Assembly: GCF_004363245.1 (NCBI RefSeq)
Contig: NZ_SNYV01000001.1
Coordinates: 1-64,000, forward strand
From: Sphingobacterium yanglingense
GTDB taxonomy: Bacteria; Bacteroidota; Bacteroidia; Sphingobacteriales; Sphingobacteriaceae
Direction of reading: 5' to 3'
Length of the DNA: 64,000 nucleotides
Shown: piece after piece, positions 16,498 to 25,992 of the stretch
Position numbering within the stretch: position 1 is the stretch's first letter
Layout: every line of letters starts with the position of its first letter
The notes under the pieces: generated by a model
What the model was told of the DNA's origin: nothing
Database searches by the model: none
The model's input: the letters and a program-made list of their open reading frames with translations, nothing else
Position numbers and translations under genes: made by a program

Positions 16498-19254
16498 ATG
16501 TCTGTTTTTTCTGATAGTATACAATTTAAGTACGCTTGGAGGAGCTATCAAAAGCGTGTTTTGGATGCTTTGGATGAGCATCTAAGTGACGAACATCTTC
16601 ATGTGATAGCTCCACCTGGATCGGGTAAAACTGTTCTGGGCCTAGAGGTTATGTTAAGAATTGGAGCGCCCACTTTGATTCTTGCACCTACCATTGCTAT
16701 TCGAAATCAATGGATTCAGCGTTTTTGTGAATTGTTCCTACAGGAGGATAATGAGCCAGATTGGATCACTTGTAATATACATGAACCAAAACTAATTACG
16801 GTTGCTACCTACCAAAGCCTGCACGCAGCTTGCAATAATAAGAAAGAAGATCTGATAGTTGTTGATTACGCACATGAGTACGATGTCATTGAGCGCAAGA
16901 AATCAAACTTTCTGAATCTCGGTAAGGTTGTTGAAGGCCTGAAAGCGGCAGGTGTTAAGACCATCGTTGTGGATGAAGCCCATCATTTGAAAAGTGAATG
17001 GTGGAAGACCCTCTCTAAGATAAAAAATGCAATTAAACCCAAAATTGTAGGTTTGACCGCTACGCCACCCTATGATGTGAGTCCAAATGAATGGGCGCGT
17101 TATATTGAGCTTAATGGGGCAGTAGATGCCGAAATTTCCGTGCCAGAGCTCATTCAGGAAGGTGATCTCTGTGTACATCAAGACTATCTTTATTTGTGTG
17201 AAGCAGATCTAAAAGTCAAAGAAGAATTAACGGCTTTTAGGGATACAAGTGCTCAGGTATTAACACAATTGTTAGCCGATCCAATACTTTTCGAGGCGAT
17301 GTATAGCCATCCTTTTTGGTTAGAGCCAATGGAGAATCAAGAACTATTGTACGCCAATTTATCTCATTATTCGGCATGTCTTGTTTATCTTCATCATAAG
17401 GGGGTGGGAATATATCCGTCACATTTAGAAATACTGGGAATCGGAGAGCTCAAAAGAAAAGAAACGGTAGAGGGAAAGTTGAAAGTACCCCAACTTACTC
17501 CAGAGTGGATGCAAGTACTACTCTCTTTTTATCTATTTGAAGAGGATGTTTTCTTTAGGAACCATTATGATGCACATCGAAAATCACTAGCGCGAAAATT
17601 GAAACGTGCTGGTTTACTGGAGCGAAGGGCAGTTCGTTTTGAAGACAACGAGAAGTTGACGAAGGATTTAGCGATGTCGGTCCACAAACTTCAAGCAATA
17701 GAGGATATTGTTGAGCTTGAATTTAACACATTAAGAAGGGAATTGCGACAAGTCATTTTGACGGATTATATCCGATGGGAATTTCTTACGCAGGATCCTG
17801 TAAACCTTCTTCCACTGACTAAGATAGGGGTAGTCCCTATATTTGAACAGCTTCGCAGAAAGAACACTGCAGGAAAAAAAATAGCCGTTCTAACCGGAAC
17901 ATTGATTATTCTCCCTCGTGGTATAATGGAGGCGTTTGAGCAATTGGCTCATGCACTGTCTTGGGAAAATGTGTGTTGGAGCGCCTTAGCATTCGATGCC
18001 GACTATGTTGAAGTCATTCCCGGTGAGGGGACAAAAGGAAAAGCTTTGCGGATTGTTACAGCGCTATTTGAAAGTGGCGAGATAGAAGTTCTGATCGGTA
18101 CTAAATCCTTACTAGGAGAGGGATGGGATGCTCCTGCGATCAATAGCTTGATTTTAGCTAGTTTCGTTGGTTCTTACGTTCTGTCCAATCAAATGCGCGG
18201 ACGCGCTATCCGTTCCAAAAAGGATATGCCTCACAAGACCAGTAATATCTGGCATATTGCTGCATTAGATCCAACTTCGGTGCGTGGAGGAAGTGATCTT
18301 ACACTGATGAAACGTCGGTTTAAGAATTTTGTAGGTATTTCTGAGCATGAAGTCCCCAGTATAGAGAATGGTAAAGATAGACTCTTGTTGCCAGAGTTGT
18401 ATACGGATAGCACGGTACAGGCCTATAATAAGAGACTTTTTGAGTTAGCTAAAGATCGTTCAAGGCTTGCGGTACGATGGCAAGAAAGCATGCATAAAGG
18501 AACACGACTGATCGAAGAGGTATGGATTCCCTATGCTGAAGGACGAACGTATCAAGAAGTGAAAACAGCTTCGATGAAAAAGTATATCAATAATATGCTC
18601 GTTGGGTTAGGAAGCTCATTACTATTTTTTATGGAGACTTCCGCACAGGTTCTTAGCAAATTTATGAGAATAAGTCCTGGGCAATCAGCAGGATATGCTA
18701 TAATGGGGATGTTTGGAGTGGCAACAGTTTTCTACGGAAGGCAGACTGTTCGATCTTTTCAATATTACCGTAAATACAGGGATATTACCAAGGATATTTA
18801 TCAGATTGGAAATGCATTATTAATGACAGTATGTAAAGCCCAACTGTTTCATACTCCGATTGACGAATTGAAAGTATTGACTTTTGGTGATGAAAATGGA
18901 AATGTCTATTGTCATATGGAAGGGGGGACGGCCTATGAGCAGTCTCGCTTTATTCAAATGATCCAAGAAATCGTCAACCCAGTTGGTGAACCTCGCTTTA
19001 TCATCGTAAGAAAGAGTAAGGTATTAGGCCTATTCAATCAGCAGGACTATCACGCTGTGCCAGCGGTATTGGGAAAAAAAATGGCATTGGCGACAGATTT
19101 TTTGAATAATTGGCAGCAGCAGGTAGGTAAGGCAGATCTGTATTATACTAAAACCTTTGTTGGTAGACAGATTTTGTTGAGATCACGATTTAATGCTTTG
19201 GCCAATGAATTTGCTGAAGATGCCCGAGTTCAGTCCGTCAGTATCTGGCGCTAA
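16498..19254 (+). CDS. SF2 DEAD/DEAH-box helicase with C-terminal membrane segments
   Basis: 918 residues. The ATPase core shows motif I APPGSGKT (Lys44), motif II VVDEAHHL (DEAH at about 159-162), motif III LTATPP (about 187-192), and in the second RecA lobe GTKSLLGEGWDAPAINSL and QMRGRAIRSKK (motif VI, ~565). This is an XPB/SSL2-like (COG1061) layout with a ~240-residue insertion between the lobes. After residue ~690 come two hydrophobic stretches (about 698-716 and 728-746), probably a membrane hairpin, then a ~150-residue soluble C-terminal domain I do not recognise. Substrate and role are unknown; bacterial relatives are linked to repair or defence, which is only inference here. No defence partner lies next to it: tex is upstream, tamB convergent. 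Confidence 0.85.
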   Translation: MSVFSDSIQFKYAWRSYQKRVLDALDEHLSDEHLHVIAPPGSGKTVLGLEVMLRIGAPTLILAPTIAIRNQWIQRFCELFLQEDNEPDWITCNIHEPKLITVATYQSLHAACNNKKEDLIVVDYAHEYDVIERKKSNFLNLGKVVEGLKAAGVKTIVVDEAHHLKSEWWKTLSKIKNAIKPKIVGLTATPPYDVSPNEWARYIELNGAVDAEISVPELIQEGDLCVHQDYLYLCEADLKVKEELTAFRDTSAQVLTQLLADPILFEAMYSHPFWLEPMENQELLYANLSHYSACLVYLHHKGVGIYPSHLEILGIGELKRKETVEGKLKVPQLTPEWMQVLLSFYLFEEDVFFRNHYDAHRKSLARKLKRAGLLERRAVRFEDNEKLTKDLAMSVHKLQAIEDIVELEFNTLRRELRQVILTDYIRWEFLTQDPVNLLPLTKIGVVPIFEQLRRKNTAGKKIAVLTGTLIILPRGIMEAFEQLAHALSWENVCWSALAFDADYVEVIPGEGTKGKALRIVTALFESGEIEVLIGTKSLLGEGWDAPAINSLILASFVGSYVLSNQMRGRAIRSKKDMPHKTSNIWHIAALDPTSVRGGSDLTLMKRRFKNFVGISEHEVPSIENGKDRLLLPELYTDSTVQAYNKRLFELAKDRSRLAVRWQESMHKGTRLIEEVWIPYAEGRTYQEVKTASMKKYINNMLVGLGSSLLFFMETSAQVLSKFMRISPGQSAGYAIMGMFGVATVFYGRQTVRSFQYYRKYRDITKDIYQIGNALLMTVCKAQLFHTPIDELKVLTFGDENGNVYCHMEGGTAYEQSRFIQMIQEIVNPVGEPRFIIVRKSKVLGLFNQQDYHAVPAVLGKKMALATDFLNNWQQQVGKADLYYTKTFVGRQILLRSRFNALANEFAEDARVQSVSIWR

Positions 19255-19261
19255 AGCTAGG

Positions 19262-22200
19262 CTACTTACTTGTCTTTTTTGTTTCCTCTTTCGGTTTTTG
19301 TTCCTTCCGATACCCCCAGGTCCACATCTTTTTCCAGAATTCCTGGAAGGTATCAAACTCTTGGCGGTAGACCACGCCAAAGGCACTGATATACTCTCCT
19401 TCGTTCATCCGTATTAGGAAGTTTCTGGTGTACGGTCTATTATAGGCTCTCAAGATAAGATTGCCATCCTTCCGTAGCCTATAGGTAAGTTCGGCGTCTG
19501 TAGTTATTCCTTCTCTAAAGAATGTCAGGTCATTGGCTTGATAGTTTGTTCGGTCTGTAATCCCTCCAGTTAGAATAAGGCGGTCGTTCAGTAGTCGGAC
19601 TGAAGCGGATGCATCATTGAAAGAGCGGATGTTTAAGTCAAAGAAATTGACATTAAGTGATTGTGAAATGATATTGTTCAGCTGGTTGAACGCAATCTCA
19701 GTTCCTGCGGATAGTAAAGTACTATTCACCTCCTTTCCGATTTCACTGGTCGAGTTGGGCGTAAAACTACGTCTTACGATTAGACTTAAAGCCTGTTGGT
19801 TGACATTGTTGATATCACTTAAATAGCTCTGAAGCTGATCTTTTATATAGGGATTTTGTGGGAAATTAAGGTCAAAAGTAATATCTGGTTGTTCCAGAGT
19901 GCCTTTTATCAACATATCTGCCTGTGCAAGTACCCGCTCGTCATCCCCGGTTCTTCCAGCAGCATTGTAGAGTGGTCCGACTGCAGTCCGTTGCTGATAT
20001 ATTGCAGTTAAGTTTATGTTCGCTTCACTCGGGTTGCCTGTCCAACGTATAGTTCCCCCTTCTTTAATATCAAAGTATTTATTAATAAAGTCTTGAGCTG
20101 TAAAGTGAAACTTTCCTGTATTGACGGTATAATCACCGAACATTTCGAAATCTCCTAGGGACGTTATTTTCATAGCAATTTCCCCTAGTCCATTTCCTTT
20201 TAGCGATCCAGGATTCGTTTGTAGATTAATCTCCGCATCTGCCGTTAGGCTTAGGTTCATATTCATCGTTATCCCTTTGAACAACGATCTTCGCTGTTGC
20301 TTTTCGTTTTCTGTGGAGTCTTTGCTGATGAAGTAGATAAAATCGCTATCCGATACTGTCATAGCGCTGTTGAATGGAATCGTGAGTACGGTTCCTTTTT
20401 CCGATTTTGCATTGATATCAATGTCAATAGCAGAGGTGTAGCCCTTAAAGCGGAATGCTCCTGTGGCATGAGCAGTTCCGTAGTACTGATTGTTGTCCTT
20501 ATAGGTCGTATTTAAGATCATAAAGTTAGTCCCATTGACATCTACATCAATGTAGGGAGAAGCTAACTTAGAGAGGTTAATAATACCATTTGCCGTAGCG
20601 ACTTGGTTTTTGCTGTCCCGGATTTGCAGATTCTGCAACATGATAGCATTGTTTTCTACCATTGCCATTTGATTGTCCACATAGTAACGTGTCTTGAGAT
20701 AATTGACAACAAATTGAGAATTACTAAAACGGCCTACCCCTGTTATTTTGGGATTTTTAAATGTCCCCTTTATATTGATGTCTGCCGTAGCTTTACCTTG
20801 TAGGTCAGAAACCAGGTTTTTAAGAAAGGGCTGAAATAACATTAAATCAGTTTCATTGAGTTTTCCCGAGAGATTCAAAGGTTCATTATCATTGTAGAAG
20901 TTATAGGTTCCCTGAAGATTTACCCCCCTGTTCCGCTCGTCCATAAGTGCTAAATCAACATTCGCGGTCCCAATATTAGGATCAAAATCTGCTTTCAGAT
21001 TTAATTGGCCAATAGGTAAGCCATTATATATGATCGGCGTCGTGGTGATGTTGCTCGAAGCGAAGGGTGTTTTGAAGAGCGAAGTTATTTCGACTTCTCC
21101 GCTCAGAAAACCACTGAGTTCAATACCTAGGGGGCTCGTTATACCTTGAAGGGAAGTCAAACTGAATTTATCAAATTGAACATTTATTTTATCGTTTTCG
21201 TTGGATAAAATACCATCTAGTTTGATGCGCTGTTGTGCTTGGCTTAGGATTAGGTTGGCAATATAAAATTTACCTTTAGAAACCCGCATCGCTGCATCAT
21301 CGTTGAGTTGCCAAGATTCCTTATTGATGATAATAGAGGAGGGTTTAAACTTAATATAAGCAGGTGCATTATGTGCAAAATGAATATTCCCGTTTAGGTC
21401 TAGGTAGTTTATCGCATTTTTTTCAGACATGCGTACATTAAATAGTAGGCTGTCATTAGCTAGTACATTACGGATGGCAATATTGTTGATATATGTGCTG
21501 TCGCCTAGGCTCATCCGGTCAGCTTGGACATCGAGTGAAAAGGCTTTGTTGTCTGCATTTTCCTGAATAGATAGATTGGTTAGCTTGATGCCTTTGTAAA
21601 GCACCAATGGGCTGAAGGCGACAAACTGAGCAGTGTACTGTTCTGAAGAGAATATTGCACTTAGATGTGCTCCGTCATCCAGACTGAGCGAAGGGTCTAA
21701 TAGTGCGGCTATAGGTGTAAACGATTTTACATGGACATCCAGATTGAAGTCTTGTGGATTATAGGGATGTATGTCTATTCCTATGGCTGGGGCATAGCGC
21801 ATAGCCAAGGACTTGAAATAGGGGATTATCGTGTTTAAATCAATAATTCCTTCCATCTTTGCATCCAATATATCCGAATTGAGCCTTAATGACCGGTTGC
21901 TTTCAGTTCCGTCAGCCTTAAATTGGAGGGACTTGATATTGAAATTACCTTTTGTAGTGGATAACTGGATTGCTGCTGCATCCAGGTGCCCTGTAAGCGT
22001 ATTTAAAGAATTCCCAATCAGATTTGTATTGATATGCGCAGCATGTATTTCGACACTGTCCTTATTTATAAAACCCAGCTTATTTAGATTAGCATGATGG
22101 ATTTCTGCGTCTAGGAGGTAGCTCGGAGATTCCTGTTTCCAGTCAAGAGTAGACTGATAGTCTATCGTCAGGTTGTCGTCCGCTACCTCCCCATTTATTT

Positions 22201-23695
22201 CCAGTGTTTTATCTTTGAGCGTGGCATTGACTGAAATTTGATTGTAGGAATAATCTAATAACTTACTGTTGCTTAGCTTACCCGAAAACTGTAACAGCAG
22301 CTCTTCCATACTTAAACCCTGTCCCTCAAAATCGAGTTCTAATCCCGTGTTGCCTATCGTATTAATAGCGAGTAAAGCGCCGACATCCAGTTGTTTTGAG
22401 GAGAGCTGTCCTTTATATTTGAGTTCCTTTTTTAGGTCGATATTACTTTTCATGGTAACATCTCCAACTGCAGTGTTAAAATTACCATCAACCCAAAAGT
22501 CATTGTAAAATCCATCAAACCGACCTTCGAATGTTGTCTTTTGAAATTGCTGTATTTGTTCCGGGAGAGTAAACTCTTTCTTATTTGCGAGTTGAGACAC
22601 GAGCAATTCGACATCTTTGGGAGATGTCTGCAGTTTCGCCAACTCCACTTTGAATAATGTTTTATCGATATCAGGTAGACCTTTTATCGAGAGATTACCT
22701 TTTAGTTCGGTATTTTTTCCTGTCGATAGGTGTACGTTTCGGGCATCGATATTAGCGACCGTACCTTTTAGGGAAGCACGATGCACATTAGTTTTAAAAA
22801 CCACGTAACGCATGGTCGGGGCAAAGTACTCGATGTCCTTTGAATCGACGGAGGCATTTTTAAGATTGCCAGTTATTTTTACATCCGTTATGAATTGTGA
22901 GAAATCACTTATTTTGTCATATTCAAAACAGACGTAATCCTGTACAAGGGAACGGTTAGTTTTCAAGAACAGGTTTTTAAACTCCATCTTTTTTGAGCCA
23001 TAGGTAGCTGAGGCATCCAGTTGTTGGATGAACAACCCGGATCTTTCACGGAGTGTAAATCCTGAAATATTGGCGGCAATCACCGAGTCAATTTTGATTT
23101 TATCAAAAACAGCTGAAAAGTCAGTAATATCTAGATTGGCAAAATCTATCCCTTTATTATGTCCTTTAAAATTATGGTTGCGCAGTTTAAAATGGTTGTT
23201 GACAAATGTTGCTTTGTCCAGTTGAAAATCAATCTGTTTCTTTTTCTGTGGTTTCGTGCCTTTTTTCGGGCTAAAATAATTTACTATGGAAGAGAAATTT
23301 GAACTGTCTTTGTACAGTTCGATATTAATGAATCCTTCTTTCAGGTTCAGTTCTTCTACGACTATCTTATTGTTGAAGACTTGCGTTAGGGATATATTAG
23401 CCGATAGCTCGTCTACAGCGATTAGAGGTACACCGTAGCTGTCTTTAATATTGAACCCTTTTATTGTGATTGAAGAAAATGGTTTAAAGTATACATAGTC
23501 TATCGTAATGTCGCTGTTCAGTTCGTTTGATAGGTAGGTGGCGACCTTCTTTGAGACATAGGTCTGTACAGACTGAAATTGAAGAGATAAAACAGCAAGA
23601 ACAACTAGCAAAAGGATACTAGCTAGAGTTATTAGCGTTATTTTTAGTATTTTTTTGATACTTTTGTATTTTAAAATTACTTCCTCAAATGGCAA
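19262..23695 (-). CDS. tamB: Translocation/assembly module TamB-like protein (DUF490)
   Basis: 1477 residues. A membrane anchor at about 15-37 is followed by a very long repetitive beta-rich region of the AsmA/TamB type and a C-terminal TamB (DUF490) domain over roughly the last 400 residues (GNPSEANINLTAIYQQRT, QPDITFDLNFPQNP). TamB-like proteins bridge the periplasm and are implicated in phospholipid transport and outer-membrane protein assembly. No ATG or other good start exists in the N-terminal region, so I accept the TTG at 23695, which overlaps the start of tsaD on the other strand by seven bases. Its promoter must therefore lie inside tsaD. Confidence 0.9.
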   Translation of the reverse strand: MPFEEVILKYKSIKKILKITLITLASILLLVVLAVLSLQFQSVQTYVSKKVATYLSNELNSDITIDYVYFKPFSSITIKGFNIKDSYGVPLIAVDELSANISLTQVFNNKIVVEELNLKEGFINIELYKDSSNFSSIVNYFSPKKGTKPQKKKQIDFQLDKATFVNNHFKLRNHNFKGHNKGIDFANLDITDFSAVFDKIKIDSVIAANISGFTLRERSGLFIQQLDASATYGSKKMEFKNLFLKTNRSLVQDYVCFEYDKISDFSQFITDVKITGNLKNASVDSKDIEYFAPTMRYVVFKTNVHRASLKGTVANIDARNVHLSTGKNTELKGNLSIKGLPDIDKTLFKVELAKLQTSPKDVELLVSQLANKKEFTLPEQIQQFQKTTFEGRFDGFYNDFWVDGNFNTAVGDVTMKSNIDLKKELKYKGQLSSKQLDVGALLAINTIGNTGLELDFEGQGLSMEELLLQFSGKLSNSKLLDYSYNQISVNATLKDKTLEINGEVADDNLTIDYQSTLDWKQESPSYLLDAEIHHANLNKLGFINKDSVEIHAAHINTNLIGNSLNTLTGHLDAAAIQLSTTKGNFNIKSLQFKADGTESNRSLRLNSDILDAKMEGIIDLNTIIPYFKSLAMRYAPAIGIDIHPYNPQDFNLDVHVKSFTPIAALLDPSLSLDDGAHLSAIFSSEQYTAQFVAFSPLVLYKGIKLTNLSIQENADNKAFSLDVQADRMSLGDSTYINNIAIRNVLANDSLLFNVRMSEKNAINYLDLNGNIHFAHNAPAYIKFKPSSIIINKESWQLNDDAAMRVSKGKFYIANLILSQAQQRIKLDGILSNENDKINVQFDKFSLTSLQGITSPLGIELSGFLSGEVEITSLFKTPFASSNITTTPIIYNGLPIGQLNLKADFDPNIGTANVDLALMDERNRGVNLQGTYNFYNDNEPLNLSGKLNETDLMLFQPFLKNLVSDLQGKATADINIKGTFKNPKITGVGRFSNSQFVVNYLKTRYYVDNQMAMVENNAIMLQNLQIRDSKNQVATANGIINLSKLASPYIDVDVNGTNFMILNTTYKDNNQYYGTAHATGAFRFKGYTSAIDIDINAKSEKGTVLTIPFNSAMTVSDSDFIYFISKDSTENEKQQRRSLFKGITMNMNLSLTADAEINLQTNPGSLKGNGLGEIAMKITSLGDFEMFGDYTVNTGKFHFTAQDFINKYFDIKEGGTIRWTGNPSEANINLTAIYQQRTAVGPLYNAAGRTGDDERVLAQADMLIKGTLEQPDITFDLNFPQNPYIKDQLQSYLSDINNVNQQALSLIVRRSFTPNSTSEIGKEVNSTLLSAGTEIAFNQLNNIISQSLNVNFFDLNIRSFNDASASVRLLNDRLILTGGITDRTNYQANDLTFFREGITTDAELTYRLRKDGNLILRAYNRPYTRNFLIRMNEGEYISAFGVVYRQEFDTFQEFWKKMWTWGYRKEQKPKEETKKTSK
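23659..23666 (+). promoter_or_regulatory. -7 promoter element of tsaD, inside tamB
   Basis: TACTTTTG fits TAnnTTTG exactly and ends 22 bases before the tsaD ATG. It lies within codons 10-13 of tamB on the opposite strand. Confidence 0.5.
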
Positions 23696-24693
23696 TTATC
23701 CTCGGAATAGAATCTTCTTGTGATGAAACTTCAGCCTCCATCTGTATAGACGGTGAAATTAAGTCAAATATTATTGCGAGTCAAGCAATTCATGCGAAAT
23801 ATGGCGGTGTAGTTCCAGAATTAGCATCGAGGGTACACCAGCAAAATATAATACCGACCGTAGACCAAGCAATAATACAGGCCGAAGTTACGAAAAATGA
23901 CATAGATGCGGTGGCTTTTACGAGAGGACCGGGGTTATTGGGTTCCTTATTGGTCGGTACTTCTTTTGCGAAGTCCTTTGCCCTTGCGCGTAAGATCCCA
24001 TTAATTGAAGTTAACCACATGCAAGCGCATATCTTAGCTCATTTTATTGACAATCCAAGACCATCTTTTCCATTTTTGTGTTTGACTGTTTCGGGAGGAC
24101 ATACACAGATAGTATTGGTCAAGGATTATTTTGACATGGAGTTGATCGGTCAGACGTTGGACGATGCCGCAGGTGAAGCTTTTGACAAGACTGCCAAGAT
24201 ACTAAACTTGCCTTATCCTGGAGGACCATTGATTGACAAGTATGCTCAATTGGGCGATCCAAAAGCATTTAGTCTCCCAGAGCCTCAGATACCAGGGCTG
24301 GATTTTAGTTTTTCTGGACTTAAGACAGCTATCCTATATTTGGTGCAGCGTAAAGTAGTTGAAAATCCAACTTTTTTGGAAGATTATAGAGATGATGTGT
24401 GTGCATCAGTACAAGAGCGTATAGTATCTATTTTACTGAATAAGCTCAAGAAAGCAGCGAAGCAGACTGGAGTTAAGGATATTGCCATTGCTGGTGGCGT
24501 ATCTGCCAATTCGGGATTACGGACTGCGCTATTGGCAATGGGCGAGCGTTATAAATGGAACGTGTTCATCCCCAAATTTGAATACTGTACAGATAACGCA
24601 GCGATGATTGCCATCGCTGGTTATCATAAATACCTCAAGAAGGATTTTGTAGGGCAAGACATCGGACCGTTGGCCCGGATGCCTATTGGATAA
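23689..24693 (+). CDS. tsaD: tRNA N6-adenosine threonylcarbamoyltransferase TsaD
   Basis: 334 residues, the standard length of TsaD/Kae1. The N-terminus ILGIESSCDETSASI and the metal-binding NHMQAHILAHF motif (about 107-117) are diagnostic, as are VSGGHTQIV and DDAAGEAFDKTAK. With TsaB and TsaE it transfers threonylcarbamoyl to A37 of ANN-decoding tRNAs, an essential modification. The start overlaps the divergent tamB gene; the end is 7 bases from the convergent antiporter gene. Confidence 0.97.
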   Translation: MAIILGIESSCDETSASICIDGEIKSNIIASQAIHAKYGGVVPELASRVHQQNIIPTVDQAIIQAEVTKNDIDAVAFTRGPGLLGSLLVGTSFAKSFALARKIPLIEVNHMQAHILAHFIDNPRPSFPFLCLTVSGGHTQIVLVKDYFDMELIGQTLDDAAGEAFDKTAKILNLPYPGGPLIDKYAQLGDPKAFSLPEPQIPGLDFSFSGLKTAILYLVQRKVVENPTFLEDYRDDVCASVQERIVSILLNKLKKAAKQTGVKDIAIAGGVSANSGLRTALLAMGERYKWNVFIPKFEYCTDNAAMIAIAGYHKYLKKDFVGQDIGPLARMPIG

Positions 24694-24700
24694 TCTATCA

Positions 24701-25846
24701 TTAAGGGTTAAATACCAAAAGAATAAATAGCACAAATAGGACAATATGCATCACACCCAGAATAGGGGAAGTGCGTTTGCCTAAGAAACTCATCAGACTC
24801 AATAGGAGTGTTATCACGAATAAAATCGTCTCTGTTGCGGTGAGTCCTAATGCAACAGTCTTACCTGTTATTAAACCGATGATAAGTACAGAGGGAATCG
24901 TAAGCCCTACTGTCGAGACAAAAGCCCCGTGACAAAGATTGATCGCCCGTTGAAACTCATTGTTCAGAGCTGCTTTTACCGCTGTCATCGACTCCGGAGT
25001 AAATACGATAATCGCAATTAGAATACCGCCCAAGAGTGGAGGAAGATTGGTTGTTTTGATTCCATAATCTACCACACTGGCCATATGATGGGACAATAAT
25101 ACAATAGGTAGTATTATCGTGATGAGCAAAATACTGCGTATTATGATCTCCCTCTTGTCCACATTCCCGCCATTACTTTCTTCCTCATTAGCGCTTAAGT
25201 TCCGGTCGTTATAACGGATTTCCATCTGTCCCTGCCACGGTTGTAGATAAAGGTGTCTATAGCCTTTCATCTGGTAGACAAGAAAGAACGTATACAGAAC
25301 GATGATAAGACTGGATATGCCGATTGCCTGTACATTTGAGAAAATACCATTTCCAGCACCTTGGATAAAGTTTGGTAATAACATTGATATCCCAGACAGC
25401 ATGATGATCATGGATAGATAGGTCATGGTACCTTGCGCATTGTACTCTTGTTCGCCATACTTCAACCCACCGAATAATAGACATATCCCAACAACGAGAT
25501 TCATAATAATCATCATTACCGAAAAAATAGAATCTTTGGCAATTTCAGCAGATTCTCCAGGGCCCAACATTACTGCCGAAATCAGGATAACTTCTATGGA
25601 GACGATAGACAGCGTTAATATTAACGTACCATAGGGTTCGCCCAGTTTATGGGCCAATTCATCGGCTTCTTTGACGACTCCAAATGAAGAGTATATGATA
25701 GTGCTTAGTAATACTATAAATAGTACTGTTCCACTCGTTGGGCTTAATCCCTGATTAAAAGTATGTCCAAAAAGACTAAATATTAGGACGACGAGCCAAA
25801 TGATAACTAGTCGGATTATTGTTTTTTTTGAAAGAATAGCGTTCAT
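24701..25846 (-). CDS. ChaA-type calcium/proton antiporter
   Basis: 381 residues, about 11 membrane helices, with the two exchanger alpha-repeats of the Ca2+:cation antiporter family: GEPYGTLILTLSIVSIEVIL (about 67-86) and TPESMTAVKAALNNEFQRAI in the second half, each contributing an acidic residue to the ion site. A charged loop rich in Asn, Glu and Arg separates the halves at about 210-230. It probably extrudes Ca2+ (or Na+/K+) in exchange for H+. It seems to be a single-gene unit, convergent with tsaD. Confidence 0.88.
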   Translation of the reverse strand: MNAILSKKTIIRLVIIWLVVLIFSLFGHTFNQGLSPTSGTVLFIVLLSTIIYSSFGVVKEADELAHKLGEPYGTLILTLSIVSIEVILISAVMLGPGESAEIAKDSIFSVMMIIMNLVVGICLLFGGLKYGEQEYNAQGTMTYLSMIIMLSGISMLLPNFIQGAGNGIFSNVQAIGISSLIIVLYTFFLVYQMKGYRHLYLQPWQGQMEIRYNDRNLSANEEESNGGNVDKREIIIRSILLITIILPIVLLSHHMASVVDYGIKTTNLPPLLGGILIAIIVFTPESMTAVKAALNNEFQRAINLCHGAFVSTVGLTIPSVLIIGLITGKTVALGLTATETILFVITLLLSLMSFLGKRTSPILGVMHIVLFVLFILLVFNP

Positions 25847-25938
25847 AGTTGCTTTTAATCTGTAGTGTTTTGTCGTTTACAAAAATCGACATTATAGTAG
25901 TAATAAATTTTTACATATGTTAAAAATGGCTATAACAC

Positions 25939-25973
25939 AAAAAAGGGGGTAAAATTTATTTTACCCCCTTTTT
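25939..25973 (-). terminator. terminator of sucC
   Basis: AAAAAGGGGGTAAAAT / ATTTTACCCCCTTTTT stem with a short loop, located 20 bases beyond the sucC stop. It is symmetrical enough to work on both strands. Confidence 0.85.
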
Positions 25974-25992
25974 CTATATTATTGTTGAAAGT

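Noticed and set aside
16498..19254. Phage-defence island around the helicase
   Set aside because: Neighbours are core genes (tex, tamB, tsaD); no nuclease, methylase or integrase is nearby, so only the helicase itself is reported as unusual.
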